Source: Cloacimonetes bacterium UBA5210 (GTDB lineage Bacteria > Cloacimonadota > Cloacimonadia > Cloacimonadales > Cloacimonadaceae). From it: 21,659 nucleotides of DNA. Positions 1 to 7,758 of this stretch are shown here, piece after piece. The stretch spans positions 1-21,659 of the forward strand of contig DHVK01000010.1 in NCBI GenBank assembly GCA_002412625.1, in the 5' to 3' direction. The stretch's first letter is position 1, and every line of letters begins with the position of its first letter. The notes beneath the pieces were generated by a model, which saw only the letters and a program-made list of their open reading frames with translations, searched no databases and had not been told where the DNA came from. The translations under genes were made by a program, and so were the position numbers.

Positions 1-126
1 CGAGTCCTGTAGGGACGACATATTCTAAACTGACCAAACAAAAAGATGTTATGCCGTCCTTACAGGACTCTATTTATATATACAACAATGTATTATCTAT
101 CTAAACTGCCATCCCTACGGGATTCA
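1..126. repeat. Cluster of three related mini-hairpin repeats
   Basis: Three copies of a roughly 20-nt element lie at 1-21 (inverted relative to the others), 51-71 and 107-126. Copies 1 and 2 form an inverted repeat (GAGTCCTGTAGGGACG at 2-17 against CGTCCTTACAGGACTC at 55-70, 15 of 16 complementary). Each copy folds into a 5-bp stem with a 3-nt loop: 4-16 (GTCCT-GTA-GGGAC, one T-G wobble), 56-68 (GTCCT-TAC-AGGAC) and 111-123 (ATCCC-TAC-GGGAT). The outer pair changes from G-C to A-T in copy 3 on both sides, so pairing is conserved while sequence drifts. The word CTAAACTG also occurs at 25-32 and 101-108. It resembles an intergenic REP-like palindromic element. No transposase is visible. Confidence 0.6.
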
Positions 127-526
127 GTAATCAATGACGCAGATGTTTGAATCTTGTGATTATGGGCTTTGTGGGCAGCCTGAGCCTTGGAGGGGCGTCA
201 CAATTCCATTGCCCAATTGAGAGAAGCCGCCCCATGCGGAGCGCAGAGCGCAGAAACGCATAATATTGTTATTGACAGCTTTTGCCCTGCTAAATATCTT
301 CCATTATAGGTAAGTACATACAAAGGAATATCGGGATGTAATCTTGTAACGGCAGTTTCTTTAATATATCTACAGGTAGCTGCAGCAACTGCTACAATAA
401 ACGCAACTATATTTTATTGCTCAAAAATCAAGACCAAACACCCCAAGCGTATTCTATCCTGAATTTTAGCATCATGACAAACAATGGCATAAATGACCAC
501 TCATTAGCTTTCCAAGGAGGAATAGC
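127..526. other. Non-coding upstream region
   Basis: I see no convincing gene here. An ATG-initiated ORF of 33 codons (162-263) has no ribosome binding site. A nested palindrome is present: GGGGCG at 192-197 can pair with CGCCCC at 228-233, enclosing CAATT (201-205) and AATTG (215-219). Beyond that the stretch is AT-rich and holds at most a candidate promoter at 272-300. It probably contains the promoter and 5' leader of the gene at 622. Confidence 0.5.
272..300 (+). promoter_or_regulatory. Candidate sigma-70-type promoter
   Basis: A perfect TTGACA at 272-277 is followed after 17 nt by TATCTT at 295-300, which matches four of six positions of the usual -10 box. It would give a leader of about 220 nt before the short ORF at 527. 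Another weak pair lies at TTGTAA 344-349 and TATATC 365-370. Either may be chance in AT-rich DNA. Confidence 0.25.
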
Positions 527-625
527 ATGAAAATGGAAACGAGACTTAGATACCCCGGGCGAAGCGTTATTGCACCGGAGCAAAGCTATCCGCAACTATC
601 AAAACAAGAAGGGAGGACAAGATGA
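527..625 (+). CDS. Possible 32-residue leader peptide coupled to the downstream secreted protein
   Basis: The ORF encodes a basic 32-residue peptide starting MKMETRLRYPGRS and ending in EGRTR. Its ATG at 527 is preceded by AAGGAGG (514-520) with a 6-nt spacer, one of the best ribosome binding sites in the window. Its TGA (623-625) overlaps the ATG of the next gene (622-624) as ATGA, the classic arrangement for translational coupling. It has no signal peptide, no transmembrane segment and no recognisable motif, and no run of a single amino acid that would suggest classic attenuation. The downstream gene has its own site, GGGAGG at 611-616. It could be a true leader peptide, or a ribosome-loading site whose coding sequence is incidental. 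The function is unknown. Confidence 0.4.
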   Translation: MKMETRLRYPGRSVIAPEQSYPQLSKQEGRTR

Positions 626-2868
626 AAACAAAGCTCTTGCTACTTTTTATCTTCGGATTTGCAGCCATAAATCTACTTTTGGCAGGCACACCCAGGGGTT
701 ACGTACAAAAATGCGTGCTGGACAATGGCGAAATGCCGCCCGTAAACAATACCGGTACTACATCCAACCCGGATTACATTGTGCGAGCTACCATCCTGGA
801 GACCGGGGAAACCTTGGGGACGGATCTCGGTTCTCCAACACCGACTATCCGAATATTTAAATCCGGAAATGGCACCAGTGTTCCGTTTTATACCGCAACT
901 TGGGTCAACTTAGGCGGATTTCCCACTCAATGGCAAGCCGGACAGACCTTACGCATGTATGTTCAATACATACCCACCGCGCAAGAAGCTACTTGGGATA
1001 TTATTATACCTGCCGGAACTACTACGATTAATATACAGAATCCTGCGCAAGTGATTCCGCCATACACAGCGTCCCTCATCCCCAGCAATCCCTCGCCTGC
1101 GGATGGCTCTCTTGTTCAGATCTTGGCGGGAGATACTGTGAATCTGTCCTGGTCGGGAGCTTCGGCGGCGGAAGCTTACAAGCTGTATTGGAATGGCGCG
1201 GATGAATACATAGATTTAGCGGAGCCAGCCTGGACAACCGGCCCTCTTACAAGCGGTACATACACTTGGCAAGTGGTGCCTTACAACTCTGAGGAAGAGG
1301 GAATGAACTGCCCGATCTGGACATTTAACGTGGAAGCGATCGACTTGCGCCCGGCTCAAAGCCCCAATCCTGAAAATGGTGGAGAGATCATCCGGACGGC
1401 GGATAGTGGGCTTTCTCTAAGCTGGAGCCCACCCACGGAAGGGGTTATTCCAGAAGGATATAGCCTGGAATGGAATGAAAGCGGAGAGCTTATTGCTTTG
1501 GGTGATAGTTTCAGCTATGACCTTTTGGGTCTTGCTCCCGGCGAATACCGGTGGCGCATTGTTCCACACTATCAGACAGTAGTTTTGGAAGATGCCCCGG
1601 TGTGGAGTTTCAGCTATCTGGGTCCCTCTGCCAGTATCGATTTTGATCCGGATTTTGGCAATGTTTGGGTGGAACATAGCGTGAGCAGACCTTTGATAAT
1701 CCACAACCCGGGTAATGCTGCTTTGGATGTTACACTACTCTTGGGTGCCGGATTGTTTACACTCAACCCTCCGGCAGGTTCATATGAGATTGAGGCCGGA
1801 GCTACAATGGAATTCTCCGTTGGCTTTAGTCCCACAAATCTGGGCGCTTACAGCCGAAACTTGTATATAGAAACCTCAGATCCCACGGCGAGCCTTCAGA
1901 TCCTGACTCTTTCCGGCAATGGCTATGAACTGAGTGCGGATTTCACAGTTAGCCCTGCCAGCGGATATTTCCCCCTGGATTTACTAATCGCTCCCATGCT
2001 GGATGCCCCGAATATCCATTATACGTGGGATTTTGATAATGGCGAAGTGTACAGCGGAGAAGGCCCCTGGGCAGAGTTTGGTTACACATATAACAATCCG
2101 GGGATCTACGAAATCTCTTTGACGGTGGAAGACGCATGGGGATTCTCGCAACAAAGCTCGCAAACTGTGGAAGTTCTTACCTGGGCAGAAGTGGTGTCAG
2201 ACCTGGAATCAGTGCAGTTTTCGGGAACATACATCGGGGATAGCTCGCAAAGCTTATTGCAGCTATCCAATGCCGGTCCCGGAGACTTGAGCATAATCTC
2301 TATCGCATTGCAAAATGGCGATGGTCCCTTTGAACTGCTCACCACAGACTTCCCTGCGGTTCTAGTTTATGACAATATGTCCGTGCTAAGTTTGGAGATC
2401 AGCTTCACACCCCAGAGTGTTGGAGTGTTCATTGATTCATTGATTGTGATTACAGACTCGCGAGAGCATGCCAGATTGGCTATACCTGTTGTTGCACAAG
2501 GCTTGTATGCTCCGCCTAAGGCACCGCAAAATGTGGCTTTGTCCATAGATGGCGTGGACGCGGTTGTAAACTGGGATGCTGTGACACAGAACATCATGGA
2601 CGCGCCGGTTACAGTGCCATATTACTTTGTTTATGGAGCGATGGACCCCGCTGCCGGTCCGGAGGGGCAATTCTTCTTGGGCTATAGTACAAATACGAAT
2701 TTCCGGCACATGGGTGTTGGTTTGCCCGGCGGAAATATCCAGCCTCCGGCACAATACTTCTATACCGTAAGTGCCGTCGTGCTATACTCTGCCCGACTGG
2801 ATTTGGTGAGTTTGAACAATCTGGTGGGTAAAGCGAGCCGAAGGCAAATCGAAGAGTTTATCAGATAA
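622..2868 (+). CDS. Exported modular protein with Fn3-like, choice-of-anchor-D and PKD domains
   Basis: The 748-residue protein begins with a clear Sec signal peptide (residues 1-22, two basic residues then a leucine-rich core ending LLLAG). After an N-terminal beta-rich region (about 25-145) come two fibronectin-III-like repeats (about 150-240 and 245-334, each ending in a TWQVVP or RWRIVP strand) and an ASH/choice-of-anchor-D module (about 335-437, containing IIHNPGNAALDV and SGNGYE). A PKD domain follows (about 438-523, with YTWDFDNGE and Y-x-NPGIYEISLTVED), then a second anchor-D module (about 524-630) and a last Fn3-like unit (about 632-720, YFYTVSAVV). These are non-enzymatic binding or spacer folds of secreted proteins, so an extracellular or surface adhesive or structural role is inferred. 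The 27-residue tail after the last Fn3 strand is not a type IX sorting domain that I recognise. GGGAGG at 611-616 supports this start. A strong terminator follows. Confidence 0.85.
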   Translation: MKTKLLLLFIFGFAAINLLLAGTPRGYVQKCVLDNGEMPPVNNTGTTSNPDYIVRATILETGETLGTDLGSPTPTIRIFKSGNGTSVPFYTATWVNLGGFPTQWQAGQTLRMYVQYIPTAQEATWDIIIPAGTTTINIQNPAQVIPPYTASLIPSNPSPADGSLVQILAGDTVNLSWSGASAAEAYKLYWNGADEYIDLAEPAWTTGPLTSGTYTWQVVPYNSEEEGMNCPIWTFNVEAIDLRPAQSPNPENGGEIIRTADSGLSLSWSPPTEGVIPEGYSLEWNESGELIALGDSFSYDLLGLAPGEYRWRIVPHYQTVVLEDAPVWSFSYLGPSASIDFDPDFGNVWVEHSVSRPLIIHNPGNAALDVTLLLGAGLFTLNPPAGSYEIEAGATMEFSVGFSPTNLGAYSRNLYIETSDPTASLQILTLSGNGYELSADFTVSPASGYFPLDLLIAPMLDAPNIHYTWDFDNGEVYSGEGPWAEFGYTYNNPGIYEISLTVEDAWGFSQQSSQTVEVLTWAEVVSDLESVQFSGTYIGDSSQSLLQLSNAGPGDLSIISIALQNGDGPFELLTTDFPAVLVYDNMSVLSLEISFTPQSVGVFIDSLIVITDSREHARLAIPVVAQGLYAPPKAPQNVALSIDGVDAVVNWDAVTQNIMDAPVTVPYYFVYGAMDPAAGPEGQFFLGYSTNTNFRHMGVGLPGGNIQPPAQYFYTVSAVVLYSARLDLVSLNNLVGKASRRQIEEFIR

Positions 2869-2884
2869 GCTCAGGATTCTTAGT

Positions 2885-2910
2885 GGGGTACTCTTCGGAG
2901 TGCCCCTTTT
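2885..2910 (+). terminator. Rho-independent terminator with UUCG tetraloop
   Basis: GGGGTACTC (2885-2893) pairs with GAGTGCCCC (2898-2906) in nine pairs including one T-G wobble. The loop TTCG (2894-2897) is the extra-stable UUCG tetraloop closed by C-G. TTTT follows at 2907-2910. It lies 16 nt after the stop codon of the modular secreted protein and is its likely terminator. Confidence 0.85.
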
Positions 2911-2964
2911 CAAACCGGTCATGCAGGATGCGAAGTTTTGATGGCTCGATTTGGCAGATTGTAG

Positions 2965-3037
2965 ATGCGGCTTGCAGCCGCATTTCTATTGAACAAGCGT
3001 CAAGATGACGCTTCCACAATAAAAAGACCTCCGGTCT
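2965..3037. repeat. Three-hairpin array with 30-nt period
   Basis: Three perfect stem-loops, all with 3-nt loops, start at 2965, 2995 and 3025. They are ATGCGGCT-TGC-AGCCGCAT (2965-2983), AAGCGTCA-AGA-TGACGCTT (2995-3013) and AGACC-TCC-GGTCT (3025-3037). The two spacers (2984-2994 and 3014-3024) are both 11 nt and AT-rich. The stems differ in sequence, so the shared feature is architecture, not homology by copying. The array fills the gap between two convergent genes. The third hairpin can act as a terminator for mfd. Confidence 0.65.
3018..3037 (-). terminator. Probable terminator of mfd
   Basis: Read on the minus strand, a short stem AGACC-GGA-GGTCT (3037-3025) is followed directly by TTTT and then ATT. 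It begins 26 nt after the mfd stop codon. The stem has only 5 bp, so efficiency is uncertain, but position and T-tract fit. Confidence 0.45.
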
Positions 3038-3063
3038 GTGATGATGGATTTCTGAGAGCGAGA

Positions 3064-6000
3064 TTACGGCACTGCCAGTTCCAAAACCTCTATAGCGCGC
3101 TCAAACTGGGCCAGGGCATCCATTTCCGCATCCAATTCGATAATGATCTTCAGGCTTTTGGAGGCTTCAAAGCGGTATGGTTCGCTGATCTTGGAGCAAA
3201 AACGCAGGATTTCCGCTTTGGGCGGAGTGTTCGATGCGTCATACTCGATGGTCATGATGCCGCGTTTCACGGTGCAGTTCCTCAGTTTCAAGCACTTCGC
3301 CAGCAGATCAACCTTGAAGTAAAGCAGCAGCCAGCGGGCGTTTTCCGGAACAATGCCAAAGCGATCATGCAGTTCGGTGGCAAATTCTTCGATGTCTTCC
3401 AAGCTTTTCAGTTCCCCCAGACGGCGATAAATGCGCAAGCGCTCCTGATCGTTGTCGATGTATTCCGGAGGGAAATAGAGATCCACTTCGGTGCGGATGC
3501 TTTGGCGGGTAGCCGGGCTATCTTCCGCATAAAGGCTCTCGGTATCTCCGCTTTCCACTGCTTCTATCGCTTTACCTAATAGGCGGTTGTAATAATTGAA
3601 GCCAATGGCTTGGATGATGCCGCTTTGTTTGGTGCCGAGGATGGTGCCGGCTCCGCGGAGTTCCAGATCCCGCAGCGCCACTTGGAATCCCGCGCCCAGA
3701 TAGTCATATTGGGTTAGGGCTTCCAGCCTTTGGCGAGCCACCGTGGTGGTACCTTTGGGGATCAATAGATACGCGTAGGCACGGCGGTTGCTTCTGCCCA
3801 CTCTGCCGCGCATCTGATATAGCTGGGCCAAGCCAAAGTTATCGGCTCGGTCGATGAGAATGGTATTGGCATTGGCGATGTCGATGCCGTTTTCGATGAT
3901 GGTGGTGGAGATCAGGACCTGGAATTCACGATCCACAAAGGCTTTCATCACTTCTTCCAGATGGTGTTCGGGCATTTGTGCATGCCCCACCATGAAGCTG
4001 ACATCGGGCATTTCGCGGCGCAGCTCCAGAGCGACGGTCTCGATGGTCTGCACCCGGTTGTGCACAAAGAAGACCTGACCACCGCGATCTACTTCCCGCC
4101 GGATGGCATCTTTGATCACTTCAATATCGCGCGGGGTGATGATGGTACGGATGGGCAAGCGCTCCTTGGGTGAGGTCTGCATCAAAGAGATCTCCTTCAG
4201 CTTGGCAAGCGCCATATTCAGGGTCCGGGGAATCGGCGTAGCGCTCATATAGAGAGTATCCACGTTGCTTTGCATGCGGCGCAGACGATCCTTGTGGCGC
4301 ACTCCGAAGCGGTGTTCTTCATCAATGATGAGCAGTCCGAGCCGGGGAAACTTCACATCCTGGGAAAGAATGCGGTGCGTGCCGATGGCGATATCCACAG
4401 TACCGGCAACGATATCCTGGATGTCTTTGTTCAACATGGCTTTGGAGCGGAAACGGGAGAGCATGGCAACACGCACGGGGTATTGGGCGAGGCGTTCTTT
4501 GAAGACCCGGTAATGCTGTTCCGCTAGCAGTGTGGTGGGAGCCAGGACGGCTACCTGCAAGCCGCTGTTGACCGCTTTGAAGGCGGCGCGGATGGCGACC
4601 TCGGTTTTGCCGAAGCCCACGTCTCCGCAGAGCAGACGCTCCATCGGCGAAGGCAGTTCCATATCGTCCTTGATCTCTCTGGTGGCGCGCACCTGATCTG
4701 GGGTGTCTTCATAAATAAAGGATTCTTCCAGCTCTTTTTGCCATTCGGTATCCGGAGCGTGGGCGAGCCCGGGACGACTGCTGCGCTCGGCATAGAGCTT
4801 CACGAGGTCTGCCGCGATCAATTCTATCTGTTGGGTAGCCCGATTCTTGGTGTTTTGCCATTTGGCGCTGCCCAGCCGGTTCAAGGTGGGCGCGGCACCC
4901 TCTTCTGCCACGTATTTGCTAACCAAAGTCAGCTGGAAGGTGGGCACATACACGCGGTCATCGTTGGCATAGCGTAGCACCAGACATTCCACTTCCTGGC
5001 CGTCCAGTTTGATGATCTTGAGCCCTTCAAAGACTCCGATACCGTGGTCCACATGCACCACATAGTCGCCGAGTTTCAGGTTTTCATAGTCAACAATGCT
5101 TTCGCCGGGGGCAAAGCGAGGCGCATAGCGCTTGCGTTTGTAGCGGTTGAAGATCTCGTGATCGGTGAAAAGCCCCAAAGCAGTGTCTTCGATCTCAAAG
5201 CCTTCATGCAAGACGCCGATGTGGCTTTGATATTGGGTTTCGTCTCCGATGGTCTGGCGCATGCGCTTTTCCTGCGAGGGATTGTCGAAGAGCAGATAGT
5301 GGGTCCAGCCGGATTCGCGCTTCTTCTTCAGAGAGTCCGAGAGCAGGGGCAGATCGCCTTCAAACGCCGGTTGCCCGGCAAAGGGAGCCCGGATGTTGTG
5401 CCTTATTTCCGGGAGGATGAATTCGCTTTGGGAAAGATACAGGCATTCGCTGGCCGCGAGGCTTTGATAAAAGCTGTCTTCCGGCATAATGAGATCCTTC
5501 ACCTTGGGAATCTTACCCTTGCTGCCTTTCTTCAGTTCTTTGCGGTATTGCGTGTGGGTTTGTTCGGTGAGGGCTTCCAGCTCTTCTTTCACATAGCTGA
5601 AGTTGCTGAAGATGAAGAGCTTGTCCCCCGCGGGAAAGTAATCCGAAAAGGGGCTGAGCTCTTTGGTGAGCAGGCTGAAGTAGTTTTCAATGCCGTCAAA
5701 GAAGCCTTTCTCACGGATCTTGGCGATGATCACGGAGCCGGAATCCACATCATCCAGAGAAATCTCGCGGGCAGGGATCACGGTGATCTCACCCAGATCC
5801 TGGGAGATGGAGCGTTGGGTATTGGCAGAAAAACTGCGGATACTCATGATTTCATCGCCCCAAAACTCCAGTCGAACGGGGTTTAAGACGGGGGGTGAAA
5901 AGAGGTCCAGGATGCCGCCACGTTTTGCCGCCTGATACACCTTGGAGATTTGATACTCGATCTCATAACCCATATTGTGTAAACGCTGTATCAATTCATC

Positions 6001-6447
6001 GGGATCGATGTTGTCGCCCTTCCGGAGCGTAAAGATATGCTTTGAAAGGGTCTTGCGGGAGGGGATGAGGCGCAAAAAGGAGCGGATGGAAAGGCTGTAG
6101 ATTGCCGGGACTTCCGAGCTCACGGCGTTCAACAGAGTAATCATGCGGGTGGCGCGGATGGAGTAGTGGGGAGAGCGCTCTTCATAGGGCAGGATCTCGT
6201 AATCGGGCAGATAGAAGGCATTATCCTTTCCGACCAGGGTTACCAGGTCGTCCCAGAGATCTTCCGCGATGATATCGTCCTGGGAGACCAGGATGATGTT
6301 CTTGCCTGTCTTTGCCCAGATATGCGCTGCTACGAGGGCTCTGGCGCTTTGGCTGAGGTGATATATCTGCGTGCCTTTGGTGAGGGGCAGCAGATTTTGG
6401 AAGAATCCGGATTGCTCCAGGTAGGCAGAGATCTTTGTGTAAAGCAT
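3064..6447 (-). CDS. mfd: Transcription-repair coupling factor Mfd
   Basis: Mfd removes RNA polymerase stalled at DNA damage and recruits UvrA, so that nucleotide excision repair works preferentially on transcribed strands. The 1127-residue protein has the normal family length and order. The N-terminal UvrB-like part (about 1-350) contains RGGILDLFSP and LEFWGDEI. The CarD-like RNA-polymerase interaction domain starts near residue 455 (GDYVVHVDHGIGVFEGLK). The translocase core carries Walker A GDVGFGKTE (Lys614), DEEH box 709-712 and motif III SATPIPRTL. The second lobe has STTIIENGIDI and the arginine-finger motif QMRGRVGRS. A C-terminal TRCF regulatory domain follows. No domain is missing. 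It is the last gene of the hutH-to-mfd run, 57 nt after hisS, with a hairpin in that gap. AAGGGA upstream of the ATG is a modest ribosome binding site. Confidence 0.97.
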   Translation of the reverse strand: MLYTKISAYLEQSGFFQNLLPLTKGTQIYHLSQSARALVAAHIWAKTGKNIILVSQDDIIAEDLWDDLVTLVGKDNAFYLPDYEILPYEERSPHYSIRATRMITLLNAVSSEVPAIYSLSIRSFLRLIPSRKTLSKHIFTLRKGDNIDPDELIQRLHNMGYEIEYQISKVYQAAKRGGILDLFSPPVLNPVRLEFWGDEIMSIRSFSANTQRSISQDLGEITVIPAREISLDDVDSGSVIIAKIREKGFFDGIENYFSLLTKELSPFSDYFPAGDKLFIFSNFSYVKEELEALTEQTHTQYRKELKKGSKGKIPKVKDLIMPEDSFYQSLAASECLYLSQSEFILPEIRHNIRAPFAGQPAFEGDLPLLSDSLKKKRESGWTHYLLFDNPSQEKRMRQTIGDETQYQSHIGVLHEGFEIEDTALGLFTDHEIFNRYKRKRYAPRFAPGESIVDYENLKLGDYVVHVDHGIGVFEGLKIIKLDGQEVECLVLRYANDDRVYVPTFQLTLVSKYVAEEGAAPTLNRLGSAKWQNTKNRATQQIELIAADLVKLYAERSSRPGLAHAPDTEWQKELEESFIYEDTPDQVRATREIKDDMELPSPMERLLCGDVGFGKTEVAIRAAFKAVNSGLQVAVLAPTTLLAEQHYRVFKERLAQYPVRVAMLSRFRSKAMLNKDIQDIVAGTVDIAIGTHRILSQDVKFPRLGLLIIDEEHRFGVRHKDRLRRMQSNVDTLYMSATPIPRTLNMALAKLKEISLMQTSPKERLPIRTIITPRDIEVIKDAIRREVDRGGQVFFVHNRVQTIETVALELRREMPDVSFMVGHAQMPEHHLEEVMKAFVDREFQVLISTTIIENGIDIANANTILIDRADNFGLAQLYQMRGRVGRSNRRAYAYLLIPKGTTTVARQRLEALTQYDYLGAGFQVALRDLELRGAGTILGTKQSGIIQAIGFNYYNRLLGKAIEAVESGDTESLYAEDSPATRQSIRTEVDLYFPPEYIDNDQERLRIYRRLGELKSLEDIEEFATELHDRFGIVPENARWLLLYFKVDLLAKCLKLRNCTVKRGIMTIEYDASNTPPKAEILRFCSKISEPYRFEASKSLKIIIELDAEMDALAQFERAIEVLELAVP

Positions 6448-6457
6448 GGTTCCCTTT

Positions 6458-6493
6458 CAGAAAATGAGGGGATTGCGCAGCTTGGCAATCCCC
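6458..6493 (-). terminator. Hairpin between hisS and mfd (terminator or attenuator)
   Basis: On the minus strand GGGGATTGC (6493-6485) pairs perfectly over 9 bp with GCAATCCCC (6476-6468) across an 8-nt loop, followed by TCATTTTC. It starts about a dozen nucleotides after the hisS stop and ends just before the mfd ribosome binding site. The T-tract is interrupted, so partial termination or an RNA-processing or stability stem are equally possible. No separate mfd promoter is visible in the 57-nt gap. Confidence 0.5.
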
Positions 6494-6504
6494 GATTATG
6501 TAGT

Positions 6505-7758
6505 TTAGCGGCTTAGTTTGCCTACAAGCTCTTGCGGGCTGAGGCTTTCTTGGGAAGAGTCACTCAGGTTTTTCAGGATCACCTTGTTCTGTTTCAGCTC
6601 ATCCTCTCCCAGAATGATGGCATATGCGGCCAAAGAAGCGTCTGCGGCTTTCATTTGAGCTTTGAAAGAGCCTTTTTCGGGGTTGTATTCGGCATATATT
6701 CCGGCTTCCCTCAGGCTTTGCAAGATGCCGAGGACGGCGGTTTGGGCTTCTTCACCGATGGCGATTGTGTAAACATCCGGTTTAGGGATCCCAGGAAGCG
6801 GGATCTGCTCTTTCTCAAGGGCCAAAAGCAGGCGTTCAAAGCCTCCGGCAAACCCGATGGCGGGAGTGTCCTTTCCCCCGATCTGAGCGATCAGCGCGTT
6901 GTATCTGCCGCCTCCGGCGATGGAGTTTTGTGCCCCCAGAGCGTCCACGATCAGCTCGAAAGCGGTGTTGGTGTAGTAATCCAAACCGCGCACGATGGCG
7001 GGATTCACGGTGTAGGCAATGTTCATGGTATCCAGATAGTTGCGCACCTGCTGAAAATGCAGGCGGCAGGCTTCATCCAGATAGTCCAGCTGAGAAGGCG
7101 CGCCGGGGCGGAAGGTTTTGCAAGACGGCACTTTGCAGTCCAGCAAACGGCGGGGCTTGGTTTCAAAGCGCTTCCGGCAATCCGCGCAGAGCTCTTCCAG
7201 ATGTGGCTGATAGTGGAGCTGAAGGGCTTTGTCGTAATCTTTGGCACATTCGGCACAGCCCACGCTGTTGATTTCCAGGCGGACGTTTTTGATGCCCAGA
7301 GTCTTCAGGAAAGTCATCTCGATGGCGATCACTTCTGCATCGTAATAGGGGTGGTTGCTGCCGATAAACTCGATGCCATATTGGTAAAACTGCCGAAAGC
7401 GTCCTGCTTGCGGACGGTCATAGCGAAACATCGGGCCCATATAGTAGAGCTTGCTGCGGCCGCCGCTTTTATCCATGTGGTTTTCCACATAGGCGCGCAC
7501 TACCGGGGCGGTTCCTTCCGGGCGCAGGGCAAAGGTTCTGCCCTTTTGATCGGTGAAGCGATACATCTCTTTCTGAACCACGTCTGAGCTCTCGCCGGAA
7601 CTGCGTTCGAAAAGCTCTGCCATCTCGAAGATGGGGGTGGTGATCTCGTTGTATCCGAAGCTGGAAGCTACCTTACGGAAGACATCCTGCACAAAGTGCC
7701 ATTTAGCGCTGTCCGCAGGCAATATGTCATAAGTTCCACGGGGGATTTTGTAGTTCAT
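6505..7758 (-). CDS. hisS: Histidyl-tRNA synthetase
   Basis: Charges tRNA-His with histidine using ATP in the cytoplasm. The 417-residue length is normal for a bacterial class II HisRS. Motif 2 region: ALRPEGTAPVVRAY (about 77-90) and MGPMFRYDRPQAGRFRQF (about 107-124). The HisRS-specific histidine-A motif is VRGLDYYTNTAFEL (256-269) and GGGRYNAL lies at 282-289. An insertion near 166-213 has cysteine pairs (C168/C171, C191/C194, C208/C213), as in many bacterial HisRS. The C-terminal anticodon-binding domain occupies about 325-417. The ATG overlaps the truA stop by 4 nt (ATGA), implying translational coupling. AGAGGAAA upstream serves as ribosome binding site. Confidence 0.97.
   Translation of the reverse strand: MNYKIPRGTYDILPADSAKWHFVQDVFRKVASSFGYNEITTPIFEMAELFERSSGESSDVVQKEMYRFTDQKGRTFALRPEGTAPVVRAYVENHMDKSGGRSKLYYMGPMFRYDRPQAGRFRQFYQYGIEFIGSNHPYYDAEVIAIEMTFLKTLGIKNVRLEINSVGCAECAKDYDKALQLHYQPHLEELCADCRKRFETKPRRLLDCKVPSCKTFRPGAPSQLDYLDEACRLHFQQVRNYLDTMNIAYTVNPAIVRGLDYYTNTAFELIVDALGAQNSIAGGGRYNALIAQIGGKDTPAIGFAGGFERLLLALEKEQIPLPGIPKPDVYTIAIGEEAQTAVLGILQSLREAGIYAEYNPEKGSFKAQMKAADASLAAYAIILGEDELKQNKVILKNLSDSSQESLSPQELVGKLSR

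Noticed and set aside
1..126. CRISPR array
   Set aside because: Only three degenerate copies in mixed orientation with unequal spacing, and no cas genes in the window.
162..263. 33-codon ATG ORF in the upstream non-coding region
   Set aside because: It has no ribosome binding site, no recognisable motif and overlaps a nested palindrome; likely chance.
571..600. Word TGCACCGGAG followed by TCCGCAAC, also found near 8636-8660
   Set aside because: The second occurrence lies in coding sequence with a different gap; the match is short and probably chance.
5044..5886. Long open frame of 280 codons on the plus strand
   Set aside because: It lies antisense to the certain mfd gene and encodes no recognisable domain; a shadow frame.
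6532..7587. 351-codon open frame on the plus strand
   Set aside because: Antisense to hisS, whose motifs and codon pattern are clear; shadow frame.
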